From: Rhizophagus clarus
Taxonomy: Eukaryota > Glomeromycota > Glomeromycetes > Glomerales > Glomeraceae
Direction of reading: 5' to 3'
Assembly: GCA_015698045.1 (NCBI GenBank)
Contig: BLAL01000012.1
Coordinates: forward strand, 2,232,001-2,296,000
Length of the DNA stretch: 64,000 bases
Every line of letters begins with the position of its first letter. Position 1 is the first letter of the stretch. The position numbers and the translations under genes were made by a program. Of the stretch, positions 20,140 through 30,800 are shown piece by piece. The notes below the pieces were generated by a model that worked only from the letters and a program-made list of their open reading frames with translations, ran no database searches and was not told where the DNA came from.

Positions 20140-23100
20140 ATGTGATTTCGTAGACCTTACCCAAGGCAGAGAAGAGCATGTGAAGAATATAAAGCTGAGC
20201 TGGAAGAGGAGAACTATTATCTTCGTAGTGAATTGCAAACAGAAGTGGATATTAATCACCAGAATGAAAGACGAATTAATCAACTGGAGCGAGATTATTC
20301 CCTGTGTGAGCAAGAAATTCAGGATCTCAATAGGGAAATAGAGCATCTTGAGAATGCTTCAAAAGAAGAAATATCAGAACTGAAATCTGAAATCTCCAGC
20401 CTAAAAAATCAGCTATATCAAGCTAAGAAAGATGTGCGAGATAAGGGAAAATATATCTCTACCTTAGAAAATAAATTATTAGAGTCCAAAGAGCAAGTGA
20501 AAAAATTGCGATGTAAGATCAAGTCCATCTCATCGCGAAAGAATACTCCAGAACGAGGAAATTCTCCAGATCAATATAATTCTGATGATAATATGGCGAC
20601 AATAATAGAGTTAACGAATGCTATAGATGGATTTGTGAACAACCCAACAATGGCTAGAGCGATTATGGCTGATCAAGTAAAAAGGGCCACAAGGCAGATT
20701 TGAAGAAAAGAAACTATCTTATAGCAGGATTTACTCCATGAGCAGAGAAGGTGATATGATGCAGAGGCTGAGCGAGATCTTGCTATTACGTGAAGAGATC
20801 TTGCTGAAGGAGCGATGGATAGGGTTGTTGCTGATCTTCAGCAGTTGCAGGCTAATGCCCAAAGTCAAGTAAATAGAATGTTAGACAATATAGAAAGAAA
20901 GCAAATCCGTATAGGTGTGCTAGTACAAAAAAAATTTGCCTTGCAATTACTGTATCAGCGAAATGCCCACTACCTACAGCGATATAGAGGAAATATAGGT
21001 TTATTAGAGTATAATCGGGACAGACTCTATGAGTAATATGAAAAATGGAAGACTAAAGAAAAAAATTCTCGCCAAATTATTTTAGCGCTACAGAATAATC
21101 CACTAAATATGGCTGAAAGTAGACATTTACCAGTATTGAAATTAATGGCCCCTGCTCTTGCAAAATTTCAACCTTATATAGGCCAAGAACCTCCTGATGA
21201 TTATTTGGATAAAGTTATTCAATCATAGGCATATCTTGAAGGGCACATGACAGTTCTTGAAAATGCAAATGCAGGAGATTTTGATAATGCGGTCAAGTGT
21301 AATATTTTAAAATCTATGATAGGTGGAAAATACGCTCCAGTATCAGCAAATAATGGTCTTGTAGCAGGAAATCTGGCTATAAATACTCCAGATACATTAC
21401 GAGCTTGGATGAGAGTAAAATACCAGCGAGAGACTATTGGAAATCAGTAATCGGCTATTCAAAGATTAACTCAAGAAAGATATCAACCCTATGATACCCC
21501 TGATACTTATGAAGCCAGAATTCGACCACTATTATTAGGAGTAGCAGACAATGATGCGCAAGTCCTAGGGTTTCTTAAAAGCCATTTAACAGGTAATTTT
21601 TATACCTGGATGAGAATCGCCAATCCTGGAAGCAATAATGCCTTTTTCACTAAACTAAAAAATATGTGGCTAGAGTATGGACAAAATTTGAGTGGAAGAA
21701 TTTCAGAGGAATCAAATCAATTTGCCAATTAAGCCTTACCTAATATAAATCCAGTATCCTATTCTTTACCACAAGTTACTCCAGTTTCTCAACCAGCTTT
21801 TAATAAAGATGATATGTAAAAGGCGATTCAAGACGCATTAGCACAGCAAAAAACTGAAAACCAGACATTAATAAAGAAAATTACTGAATTAGAATCTCAA
21901 ATGGCTAAGCAAACACATATACCTACTCCTCAAACTGTTGAACCTATTGAACCCGTTAGATAACCGAGAGGTCCACCAGCTTTTACAAAGTCAAAGGAAG
22001 GTATAAGAAATTATCACATATATGAATACTTAAAAAATTTAGGTTATATTAGCCAGGAAGAAATGGACCACGATTATCCTGTAAAACTTTTTCAAAGACC
22101 TCATCCACAGCGAAGCAATATCTCTACTAGAATTGATAGAGTAGAGGAGGGAATAAATGAAACTCGTGATGCTGTAAATCAACTAACAAATCAATTCCAA
22201 AAACTAAATATACGTAAATGTGATACTTGTGGGGAAACAGGCCATAGTAAAAGTAGTTGCCCTAAGCAGATTGCACGATCCAATTTTAATCAGGGTTATT
22301 TTAAGCCTCTTACACCTATAAATTTCCAAAACACGCCTTCAGATTCTGATAATGATGGGGATGGTTATGATGAGGAAAATAATAGATGACTTGGATATAA
22401 TCCACCAGAAAAAAAAAACAGGTACCAGTAAATGAAAAGTTATCCCCAGAATCCAGTTAGCCTGAAACACATGACGAGCTATTGCCAATACTTTCACCAG
22501 CAATGCGCAAAATGTGTCTATCTCGAAAGGCTCTTGAGGAGAAATCAAAAAAAGATGAGTGGTTTTCGTCCCTACAATACCTAAATGCTAATATAAATGA
22601 CCTATTAATCTCTAATTCTTTTTTAGATTCTGCAAGTGAATTTTGCTGTATGAATGATCCAGCAATCAATGCACTTGGATGGAAAGTTGATAAGCCATCT
22701 GATTTCGCTATAAAGGGCAACTCCAAACACATTACCGAAGCATTAGAATGGTTTACGGATGTACCAATCAGTATTAGGGATAAGGATGATAAGATTGTCA
22801 CAGCTACTGGAAATTTTACTTGTATTGATAATGGTGAGCTCGAATCAATGCTATGTTTGGGTATGACATGGATTTGAAAAGTTCAAGGTATTCTTGATCC
22901 AAATAAAAATCAATTCCGAATGAAGTTACATGGGAGGACTTACACTATCCCCACTTTTAGCAAGACCCCAGAAGCTCAGGATCTGCCAAAAGAGGAGCAT
23001 GTGTCTACCGATTCCTCTAGCCTGACTAGTGAAGACTTAAAAAAAAATGCGAAGAGCTTGAAAGATGCCTCTTGAAAACTGAAAAATGGCTTGACTTAGC

Positions 23101-23164
23101 ATTAAGTACTGGAAAGTTTTTCGCTGATACATGTGAATCTTTATATAAGAGTGGTATTAGCTGA
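20140..23164 (+). pseudogene. Gag-like protein with zinc knuckle plus retropepsin-like protease, 12 in-frame stops in Gag
   Basis: One frame runs from ATG 20140 to about 22408 with no indel but stops at 20143, 20701, 20722, 20752, 20791, 21034, 21226, 21448, 21730, 21817, 21961 and 22387; each is one transition from a Gln, Arg or Trp codon. It has an N-terminal coiled coil (20160-20550), a helical capsid-like region (NPLNMAES, LRAWMRVKYQRE, GNFYTWMRIANPG), and a CCHC zinc knuckle CDTCGETGHSKSSC (about 22220-22262). An A10 run at 22409-22418 shifts the frame into a protease-like part: LDSASEFCCMNDPAINALGW carries the Asp-Ser-Ala in place of Asp-Thr/Ser-Gly, then MLCLGMTW. A second shift in an A-run near 23040 leads to the end at TGA 23162. 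No reverse transcriptase follows. It lies head-to-tail with Maverick genes. Confidence 0.65.
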
Positions 23165-23655
23165 TAAACCCTTAAGCTTTTCACTACGATTAACTAGATT
23201 TTTAAGAAGAGATTCCACCCTGGCTTCTCGGGATTTATTAGAGGAAGAGATCACATCATTTTTGTTATTTTTTTCTACCATACTGGTCACTTCAGTAATC
23301 GGCTTTTCATCTATTTTAACCTTCTTTTTTTGACCATTCTTTTCTGGAATCTCTGTAGCCAGAAAGGGTATAGATGTTACTTCTGATACTACTTCAAGAG
23401 TCTGTTCTGTCTTATCAGTTTGGGAATTTTTATCCAAAGCAGGCTGATCAGAGGAAGATAAAATAAACCCTTGTTGAAGACGTTCACTATTGTTCCATAT
23501 TTCATAAATTCGCCTCGCACCAACATGGAATTTTTCAGCCATTTTTTTGATGCATTGGGTATCCTGCCTCTGGATTCTCTAATTTCCTTGATATCGGCTT
23601 CTGTTAATGGGGTTGCATTGGATTGATAAAATTTTTCATGGAGATGGGTAACCAT
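23141..23655 (-). pseudogene. HTH-like protein, frameshifted in an A7 run
   Basis: The N-terminal frame (start 23655) encodes LTEADIKEIRESRGRIPNAS; a shift in the A-run at 23542-23548 joins it to MAEKFHVGARRIYEIWNN in the other frame. Together these look like a helix-turn-helix of homeodomain/resolvase style, suggesting a DNA-binding protein. The C-terminal two thirds is polar and low in structure (TDKTEQTLEVVSEVTS). The 3' end overlaps the Gag-protease 3' end by 24 bp, tail to tail. Role in the element is unknown. Confidence 0.5.
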
Positions 23656-23694
23656 TTTTTAGTCAGAATATATAAACAAAAAAAATACTACCAA

Positions 23695-23945
23695 TAATTT
23701 TTCAATACTTTTCAATATGTATTAATATTTCTGGTGATTCAATACATATCGGTGCCTTTCAATACATACCAGTTCTTTTCAATACATATCAGTATCCTTC
23801 AGTATATATTGGTGTTTTTCAATGCATATCAGTATCCTTCAGTATATATTGGTGTCCTTCAATGCATATCAGTATTCTCTTTCAGTGTGCATCAATAAGT
23901 ATAAATGCGTCTCAGTGCCTTTCAGTTTGCAACAGTGATCTTTTT
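23695..23945. repeat. minisatellite, unit about 24-25 bp
   Basis: Around ten imperfect copies of TTTTCAATACATATCAGTAT-like units, with alternating variants (CCTTCAGTATATATTGGTGT). It fills the space between the divergent HTH-like and coiled-coil genes, so it may affect both promoters. Confidence 0.75.
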
Positions 23946-24053
23946 TCAATGAGTATCAATAGGCATTAGATTCGCTAAAAATAATCTGCTTTCTTATAAG
24001 ATTAAGCCCTGGCTGATTTTTTTTGCCAAAAGTAAAAAAAAAATACCAATAAA

Positions 24054-25073
24054 ATGCCTCCGATCTGTATCTTAAAAGATCTGAATAATGGTAATAAACT
24101 TGGAGATTCTCCAGCTAATTATTATCCTTCCAGTCGAACAGAGCTTGAAGAGCAACTTTTTTGCGCAAAAAAAGACCATGAAGTTGCTATATATTGGGAA
24201 AGCCAGTTTGCGGATAACTATGATGTCTTAGATATGAAACATAAGCGTATACAGGATGACTTTGATAAATCCAAAAATGAAAATAAAAAACTTTCTGATC
24301 GGGTGCACCAACTTGGAGAAGAGATAAGTCAATTGCATTCAGAAAAAAATGAGCTTATGCTTCAGATTACTCGCAAGAATATTTCTCTTGCAGATGCTGA
24401 AAGCAAATTCTCTATTAAATCAGAGGAGATGCAAGCCTCCCAATCCAAGATGAAGGAAGAGATACAGGCTCTCCAAACTAGGGTAGAGGAATTAGAGCAG
24501 GATCTTTCTTCAGTACAGGAGGAATTGTTAGAAATGGAATCTCTCCAATCTAGAGCAGAGAAATTAAAGCGGGATCTTTCTTTAGCACAGAAGGAGTTAT
24601 TAGAAATTGAATCTCTTAGGCCTAAATGGGAACTAAGAAATGCTGAACTATTTACTAAAAATATTGATCTAGATTTGGAGAAAAGAGATTTAGAAGATAC
24701 ATTGATCAAAAAAAAAAATAATTTAGCCACAGCACAATGGGCATTGATAGAGAAAGACACCCTCCTTCAAGAAGCGATCCTAAATAATAGTTATTTAGTT
24801 GAGCAGATTTCAAAAATATCCAGGAAGTCTGAAGTGCTTGGAGGTGTTAGCGGACTGGAGAAAGATAATGGCATCACTAGTTCTGAAACAACCCCGAAAT
24901 TAGCCCATTCTGTCTTTTTTCAGCATGTAATCATTTTCGTAATAGTATTACTAATCATATACTTTTTATGTCGCATGTTTTCTTGTCTATATTCATCTTA
25001 TAATAATAAAAAAAATATTCCAAACTATAAAATACCATTAAATAGAAATCAAGGTTATGCATTTCCAATCTGA
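24054..25073 (+). CDS. coiled-coil protein with C-terminal membrane segment (339 aa)
   Basis: An intact frame from ATG 24054. Residues about 30-270 form a long coiled coil with internal repetition (ELEQDLSSVQEELLEMESL and KLKRDLSLAQKELLEIESL). One hydrophobic segment near residues 288-308 (VIIFVIVLLIIYFLC) is a likely transmembrane helix, followed by a short basic, Asn-rich tail. It is the only unbroken large gene of the Maverick-like block. It could be a structural or membrane-anchored component, but no family could be named. The minus-strand frame over the coil is a shadow. Confidence 0.6.
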   Translation: MPPICILKDLNNGNKLGDSPANYYPSSRTELEEQLFCAKKDHEVAIYWESQFADNYDVLDMKHKRIQDDFDKSKNENKKLSDRVHQLGEEISQLHSEKNELMLQITRKNISLADAESKFSIKSEEMQASQSKMKEEIQALQTRVEELEQDLSSVQEELLEMESLQSRAEKLKRDLSLAQKELLEIESLRPKWELRNAELFTKNIDLDLEKRDLEDTLIKKKNNLATAQWALIEKDTLLQEAILNNSYLVEQISKISRKSEVLGGVSGLEKDNGITSSETTPKLAHSVFFQHVIIFVIVLLIIYFLCRMFSCLYSSYNNKKNIPNYKIPLNRNQGYAFPI

Positions 25074-25107
25074 TACACAGAAGAACTAAAAGACAGGACT
25101 ACCCCCT

Positions 25108-25905
25108 ATGAAACTTTACCTTATGGATATGGATGAGGCCACAAAGCATGAATCATCCCGAAATGTTGGGCATCCAGCAATGTCATGGCCATTTGCTATG
25201 CTAGTCACAGGGAGAAGTGGTACAGGTAAGACTAATTTACTTGCGAACCTTGTTCTTGGGGATAAAAGTGAGCACATATATAAAAGACAAAAGGGCAGAT
25301 CCCGATATATTAGATGTGATGATCTGATAGTTTGTGGTTACCATCCTGACGAACCAAAATGGGCATTTGTTAGATATATGTATGGGAAAATAGCAAGTAA
25401 TCCCAAAGCTCCCTATTATGAGAACATTAGATTCAGCTATATATCACCAGAACAAATTCCTAGTGTAAAATCATTTTCACCAGAGAGGAGTACTGTAATT
25501 ATCTTTGAGGATTTATGTGTAGCCCCTGAACATATCCAAAATTGAATCATTCCATTTTTTACACATAGTCGACATCGAAATATTTCTCCATGTTATGTTA
25601 CTCAGAAGTACCATCATGTACCAATGATTATTTGTGAAAATATCTCCTTTTTAGTAATATATAATGCAGGAAGCAACCCCCAAGATGTATCCAAAATTAT
25701 TGGGCGATATACTGATAATGTAAAAAATGCATCTATGGTTATTAATAGTTACCTTCGAAAAGATGAGTTTGTCGTATTTGATCTCACTAGGCCAGAAGAT
25801 GATCCCCTTGCAATCCGCTTAAGGTTTGACACTCCCCTAAACCTGCAAAAAGAGATAATGGTGAGGCAGAAGCGTAAAGAAAAAAGCACCTCAACTAATG
25901 AATAG
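25108..25905 (+). pseudogene. A32-type (FtsK/HerA-like) packaging ATPase of a Maverick/Polinton, one TGA
   Basis: Packaging ATPases of this type pump DNA into capsids in Polintons and many large DNA viruses. Walker A is TGRSGTGKT (residues 34-42); Walker B is TVIIFEDLC (about 129-137). The gene is 266 codons in one frame, broken by TGA at 25543-25545 between PEHIQN and IIPFFTHSRHRN; the C-terminal part (YNAGSNPQDVSKIIGRYT) continues intact. A Trp or Arg codon would fit at the stop. It lies 34 bp after the coiled-coil gene and 15 bp before the integrase, on the same strand. Confidence 0.75.
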
Positions 25906-25920
25906 AATCTGACTTAATAA

Positions 25921-27150
25921 ATGCCAGTTTTTTTTTGTAATTATAAAAAAATTGGAATGGGAGAACCGGTTATTTATATTGATCCTCAAAAAGCACGAGA
26001 GCTAGACCAAATCATAGCAAAACAAACACCTACGATTAATATCGATCCCCAAAAAGCTCATAATTTAGACCAACATCTTGCCTTGCAAAAACTATATTAT
26101 CATCCTGAAAGTCTGTATCAAAATGTTAAAGGATTGTGGGATGCTTGTAAAAAAACCGGCTACAGCTTTTCATTTATTGATGTAAAAAAATGGCTTGAGA
26201 ACCAAGCAATGTATCAAATTTTTCGTCCTTCACCAAAGCATATACCTTATGCCAGTTACTCTAAAATCACGAAGCCAAATACTGTGCACCAATGTGATTT
26301 GATCGAAATACCATATGATGAAGATGTGGATACAAATTTACTAGATGATGGCCCGATATATTACTATATACTATTGGTTATAGACTGCGCGACTAGATAT
26401 AAAGATTTCATTTTTTTAACATCAAAGAGCAGTAAGGAAGTTGCAGAAGCATTTAAGAGTATATATGATAATCCTGATAAACCTCTTAACTGGCCTCGAA
26501 AATTGCAATGTGATAAGGGCACTGAGTTTATAGGATACGTAACTTTATTAATAGATGAACATGGCGTTGAAATTTGAAGAATTATAGCACATTTCAGGCA
26601 TACAAGTTTTGCAATGATTAACAATTATGCTGGACATTTTTCTAGAAGGGTTTTTAAAAATCAGTATTTGGTAGAGTTTCTTCTGCCTACTGGCAAGTGC
26701 TGTAGAGAATGTGAACGATTTGCAAGGAGAATTGTTGATAATATGAATGATAACCTAACTCGATTGATTAGGATAAGTCCTAATGATGCAACAAAACTTG
26801 AGCAGATATATTCCAAACCATCAGTAAAATATAATCGCCCAATAGGTGTTGATGAACCACAATTACCAAAGGGTACTACTATCCGATTTTTACTCGCTCC
26901 TGAAGAGTGGGAAAATGATCCTTTTGAACGACACAGAATAACAGATCCAACATGATCTCCTAGTCTGCATAAGATTTGGAGAATTGTTGTTGGAAAGAAT
27001 CCTCCAATGCCTATTTTATATTATTTAGATGAATCAGGGCCTCAACGACCTTTCGTAAGAGAACAGTTAATGCATATTAAAGAAGAACCTATGTTGCCTC
27101 CTAGGTGGGTATTGGGATATAACCAAATGCATACAAGGCGCTCCTTATAA
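25921..27150 (+). pseudogene. rve-type integrase of a Maverick/Polinton, stops and a lost catalytic residue
   Basis: The family inserts the element into host DNA with a DDE catalytic triad. The first Asp is in HQCDLIEIPYDED, with YYYILLVIDCATRYKDF after it; the second Asp is in LQCDKGTEFIG. At the third position (AMINNYAGHFSRRVF), Asn stands where the family has Glu, so the triad looks incomplete. Two TGA codons (26575 and 26953) interrupt an otherwise single frame; both fit Trp or Arg codons. The C-terminal half (KYNRPIGVDEPQLPKGTTIR, PPRWVLGYN) is chromodomain/SH3-like in position, but I cannot define it. The gene ends at TAA 27148. Confidence 0.75.
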
Positions 27151-27379
27151 AAGTTTCTAAATCTATTACACAGTAAGGGATTGTAATAAGGATTACTCCT
27201 TCCCGATGACATAATGCTCTCTTTTTCCAATCACGTCAGATTTGTGCATTTAGATTCATCTGACCTTACGGGTGAAAAAAAGAGACGATTTGGTAATGTT
27301 GGTTACCACTATATTCGAAGGCCAAGCCTAGCTCTTCATTATATCCATCTAGATGTAATCCCTCCAAGAATTTAGGTTT

Positions 27380-27616
27380 TCAAAGAGGAAATTCTTTATG
27401 CAATAAATCCTCAAATATATACCGGCATGTTCTTTCCAGTACATTAGGACAAATATTGCACCATCTATAATTCTGTTTTATATTTTTATATGGCGCCTCC
27501 CATTGATGGCCTTTTTTACATGCCCATAAATATATATTAGGACTAACTTTAGCTAAGCATCTTCCTTCACGCTTTTGGGCATATGCCAAAGCTTTAGTGT
27601 TAATATCGTCTTGCAT
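27380..27616 (-). CDS. zinc-ribbon fragment of a Vsr-like/treble-clef protein (78 aa)
   Basis: ATG at 27616 (a further-upstream in-frame TTG is ignored). The pattern ALAYAQKREGRC, LWACKKGHQW, RWCNICPNVLERTC gives four Cys/His pairs, as in treble-clef zinc ribbons (DUF4379-like) that in Rhizophagus precede a Vsr-like endonuclease fold. Here the frame stops just after RYIFEDLLHKEFP, where the nuclease part would begin, so it is truncated. It lies between the integrase and polymerase 3' ends. Confidence 0.5.
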   Translation of the reverse strand: MQDDINTKALAYAQKREGRCLAKVSPNIYLWACKKGHQWEAPYKNIKQNYRWCNICPNVLERTCRYIFEDLLHKEFPL

Positions 27617-27825
27617 TTTATAGGTACAATAGAATATCACGTACAGAAATTTGCGGTAATGATCATCAGCTCTGGACTAATTTAGTTAGAAGAATCGACC
27701 TGGATATATGCAAATTCAGATGCAAGTTTGTAAATAAAATTAAACTTGGCTATTACTATTGCATAAGTAAAAAAATAAATATCACCAGTATTCTTAGCAG
27801 GAAGTGGCAATTTCGGCTAAGAGTA

Positions 27826-30800
27826 CTATCCATATAATTCGATGATCTTGTCTATATCCGCTTCAGATGAATCATCTTTTTTATCATCCTGTAACTTTGA
27901 TAATGTTTGATAGCGTGTAATTTCTAAACCAACTACTTTATACCATGTGTTTCAGAAATCTGCTAGTAGCTTACACTTATCCAAATAATATGATGTTAAA
28001 TATTGTTCTAAGGACATTGCTCTGTGTTTCTTAGTAACTAATTTATACATACTTTCTCTATACCCTATATCAACCTCAGAAATTTCTTTAAGCAATGATG
28101 AAAGTTTTAAGCGGATAGATTCCTCTTGCAGTCTTGCTTATCTAACGCATTGAAAAAGGAAGTGTAATAAGCATTATATCCTGAGCGTTTTTCTATTTTA
28201 TTAGCATAAGTAGTATTGAATATTTTTTTGCGTAAATGCGGGCTCTTTTCCATAGATGAGATATGATGGCTTCATCTTTTTTCAGGCCTTCATGAAGGTT
28301 TTTGATATAGCCTCTAACCCACTTTTCAGCTGATTTCTGTGCTAAAGAATCTCTTATTTTTGATATCTCATCTTCATCCATTTCGTCTTCATCCTCTTCG
28401 TCTTTGTCCAGGTCGTCTTCATCTATCCCACCATCATCCGCTTTATTATCGCCCGCTTTATTACCATCTTTTAGCTTTTTTAAGGCTTCCAGCAAAGTTT
28501 CAGATGATGGCTGGTAACTATCATCATAATTTATAAAACGTGCATAGAGCCCGATAACACTTTTCAGATAATAGCTAATATCAATCTTTTTACCAAGACA
28601 TCTTGCCACTTCTGGATACTCCATCTTGTCACCTACCTTTTGTGATAAATCATTCTCAACTACAACATATTCAAAGCGCTCTCCTGGTTCTGAAATTTCA
28701 TAAAAATAAGGCTTGGGTGTTAGGCTCTTTTTTATGAGCTGTTTGGTGTCTGCTTCTTCACGGGTATGTCTATCCTGCATTCGTGAAATGAAGTACTGTA
28801 CGCTCTTGTTATTTTTATCGGGCCTCCATACAGCAGTTTTTATTATTTCATTAAAATCTGTCTGAGAAATGTCCTTTACAGTTTCTTCGAGCACGTCTTC
28901 TATGATTTGATGTAAGCTACACAAATTATCCATCTTCATAGATTTATCCATAATACGCCTTCCTACTTTGCGGAAAAGACTTGACTGGTCTTGTTTTACA
29001 ATCTCAACTTCTCGAATAAAAAGCTTATTATTAAAGTTGGGCTTTCTTGTATGTGGAATGCCGTAGTATTTTTTCTTTCCAGTAAACACTACCGGAAATA
29101 AGACTTTCTCATACGCCATTTTGAGAAAAGATGATCCATTATCATTTCTGAGAAAGTCATTAACTTCGTCGCGAAGTCTTTCTATTACCCCCATAGATAT
29201 ATTTACCATCTGGGACCAATATTCTTCTTTCGAGAACCCATTGCCATTATCATAAGCTGTATCACATTCCTGGAAGAATTCTTCTGGACAGACAAGATAT
29301 AAGGAATCTGTATCCCCGTATTTTATCTGAAAACCCTTACTTTTAACGAAATTCGTGACAAGTTTGATATTTTTCCATCCAGCTGATGTGACACCTCCAG
29401 CAAGTTCACGTAAGAAGAAAGGAGATTTACTATCTCCAGCAGTGCCATAAAATGTATTCATATATACCTTTAAAGCATATTGTTCCACATCTAAGCAAGA
29501 GCAGTCAAAACAAAGGGAATTATATTCTGCTATGAATTCATGCTTTTCTTTATGAATAAAATGATATAAATTATTAGCAAGACCGCTATGCTTTTTTTTC
29601 TCTGCATTCGCTAAGACTTGCTCGATGGCTTCTGATAATGACAAACCTTTGCCCATTGAATTTATTACTAGATCCATATCTTCCTTTTTTGCTTTCAAAG
29701 GAGCGAGACGTCTTTTCAACTCATTCTATTTGGCAGATAAATATTCCAATACAATAACATAAAGACCCTTTTCTTCAGGAATATTATTATGCTGAACAGA
29801 CCAGGCACGTTGGGGGTTGTTATTAAATAGAAACTCTATCTTATGAAGCTTTTTGTCGCTTTGTTCTACAGATACGGCATGCTCTTGAGATAAAATGATT
29901 TTGTCAGGCGAGAGGTTGTAAGTCATAATAAGGCTAGGATATAATGATGCAAATTTTAAGCCAGTTACAGGACATCTATTTTCGAAACCCTTTACTGGTG
30001 GGAAAACATAGGCTCCAGGGAATTTTTCAGTTTCTGTTTGTTGGCTTGAAATCATACTGGTTAGGATCCCTCTTTGCTACGCACTAGCACTTAAAAGATT
30101 GCAAACCTTCATACCTCCCGCTAAGGATGGTGCCGCAAATAAGCAATTGCGGAATAATTGCGATTTACGGTATTGCGGAACATTGCGGATTTTTAAACCT
30201 AAATATCCGCAATTCCGCAATTCGCAATTGTCTGCAATTCCGCAAATATTCCGCAATTCCGCAAAGTACCGCAATTCAATTGCGGAATAATTGCGGAATT
30301 GCGGCACATTTGCGGAATTGCGATACATTTGCGGAATTGCAATTTCGCTAAAGCAATCCAAAAAAACGTTGTGAAACGTTTTTTTTAATTAAAATATACT
30401 TTGAAAAAATGTTTCGCAACGTTTTTTCTTTAAATTAATTAAAAAAATGTTGCGAAATGTTTTTTTTAATTAAATATACTTTGAAAAAACGTTTCGCAAC
30501 GTTTTTTCTTTAAATTAATTAAAAAAATGTTGCGAAACGTTTTTTATTAATTAAAATACTTTGAAAAAACGTTTCGCAACGTTTTTTCGTTAAATTAATT
30601 AAAAAAAATGTTGCGTAAATGTTTTTTTATTAAATCGGTTTGGTAAACTGCCAAAACCGATCAGGTGAATTGCAGAATTGCGGTTCACTAACCGCAATAC
30701 AACTCCAAAATCCGCAATATTGCGGATTTGATAAATCAATTGCGGCACCATTCTTACCTCCCGCAAAATAATGTGCGTCAAATAATGATAAGAAGGCTAT

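Noticed and set aside
20140..22390. Alternative genetic code or systematic stop readthrough to explain many in-frame stops
   Set aside because: All three stop codons occur inside genes, while the SMG7-like gene uses ordinary codons and a normal stop; pseudogene decay is simpler.
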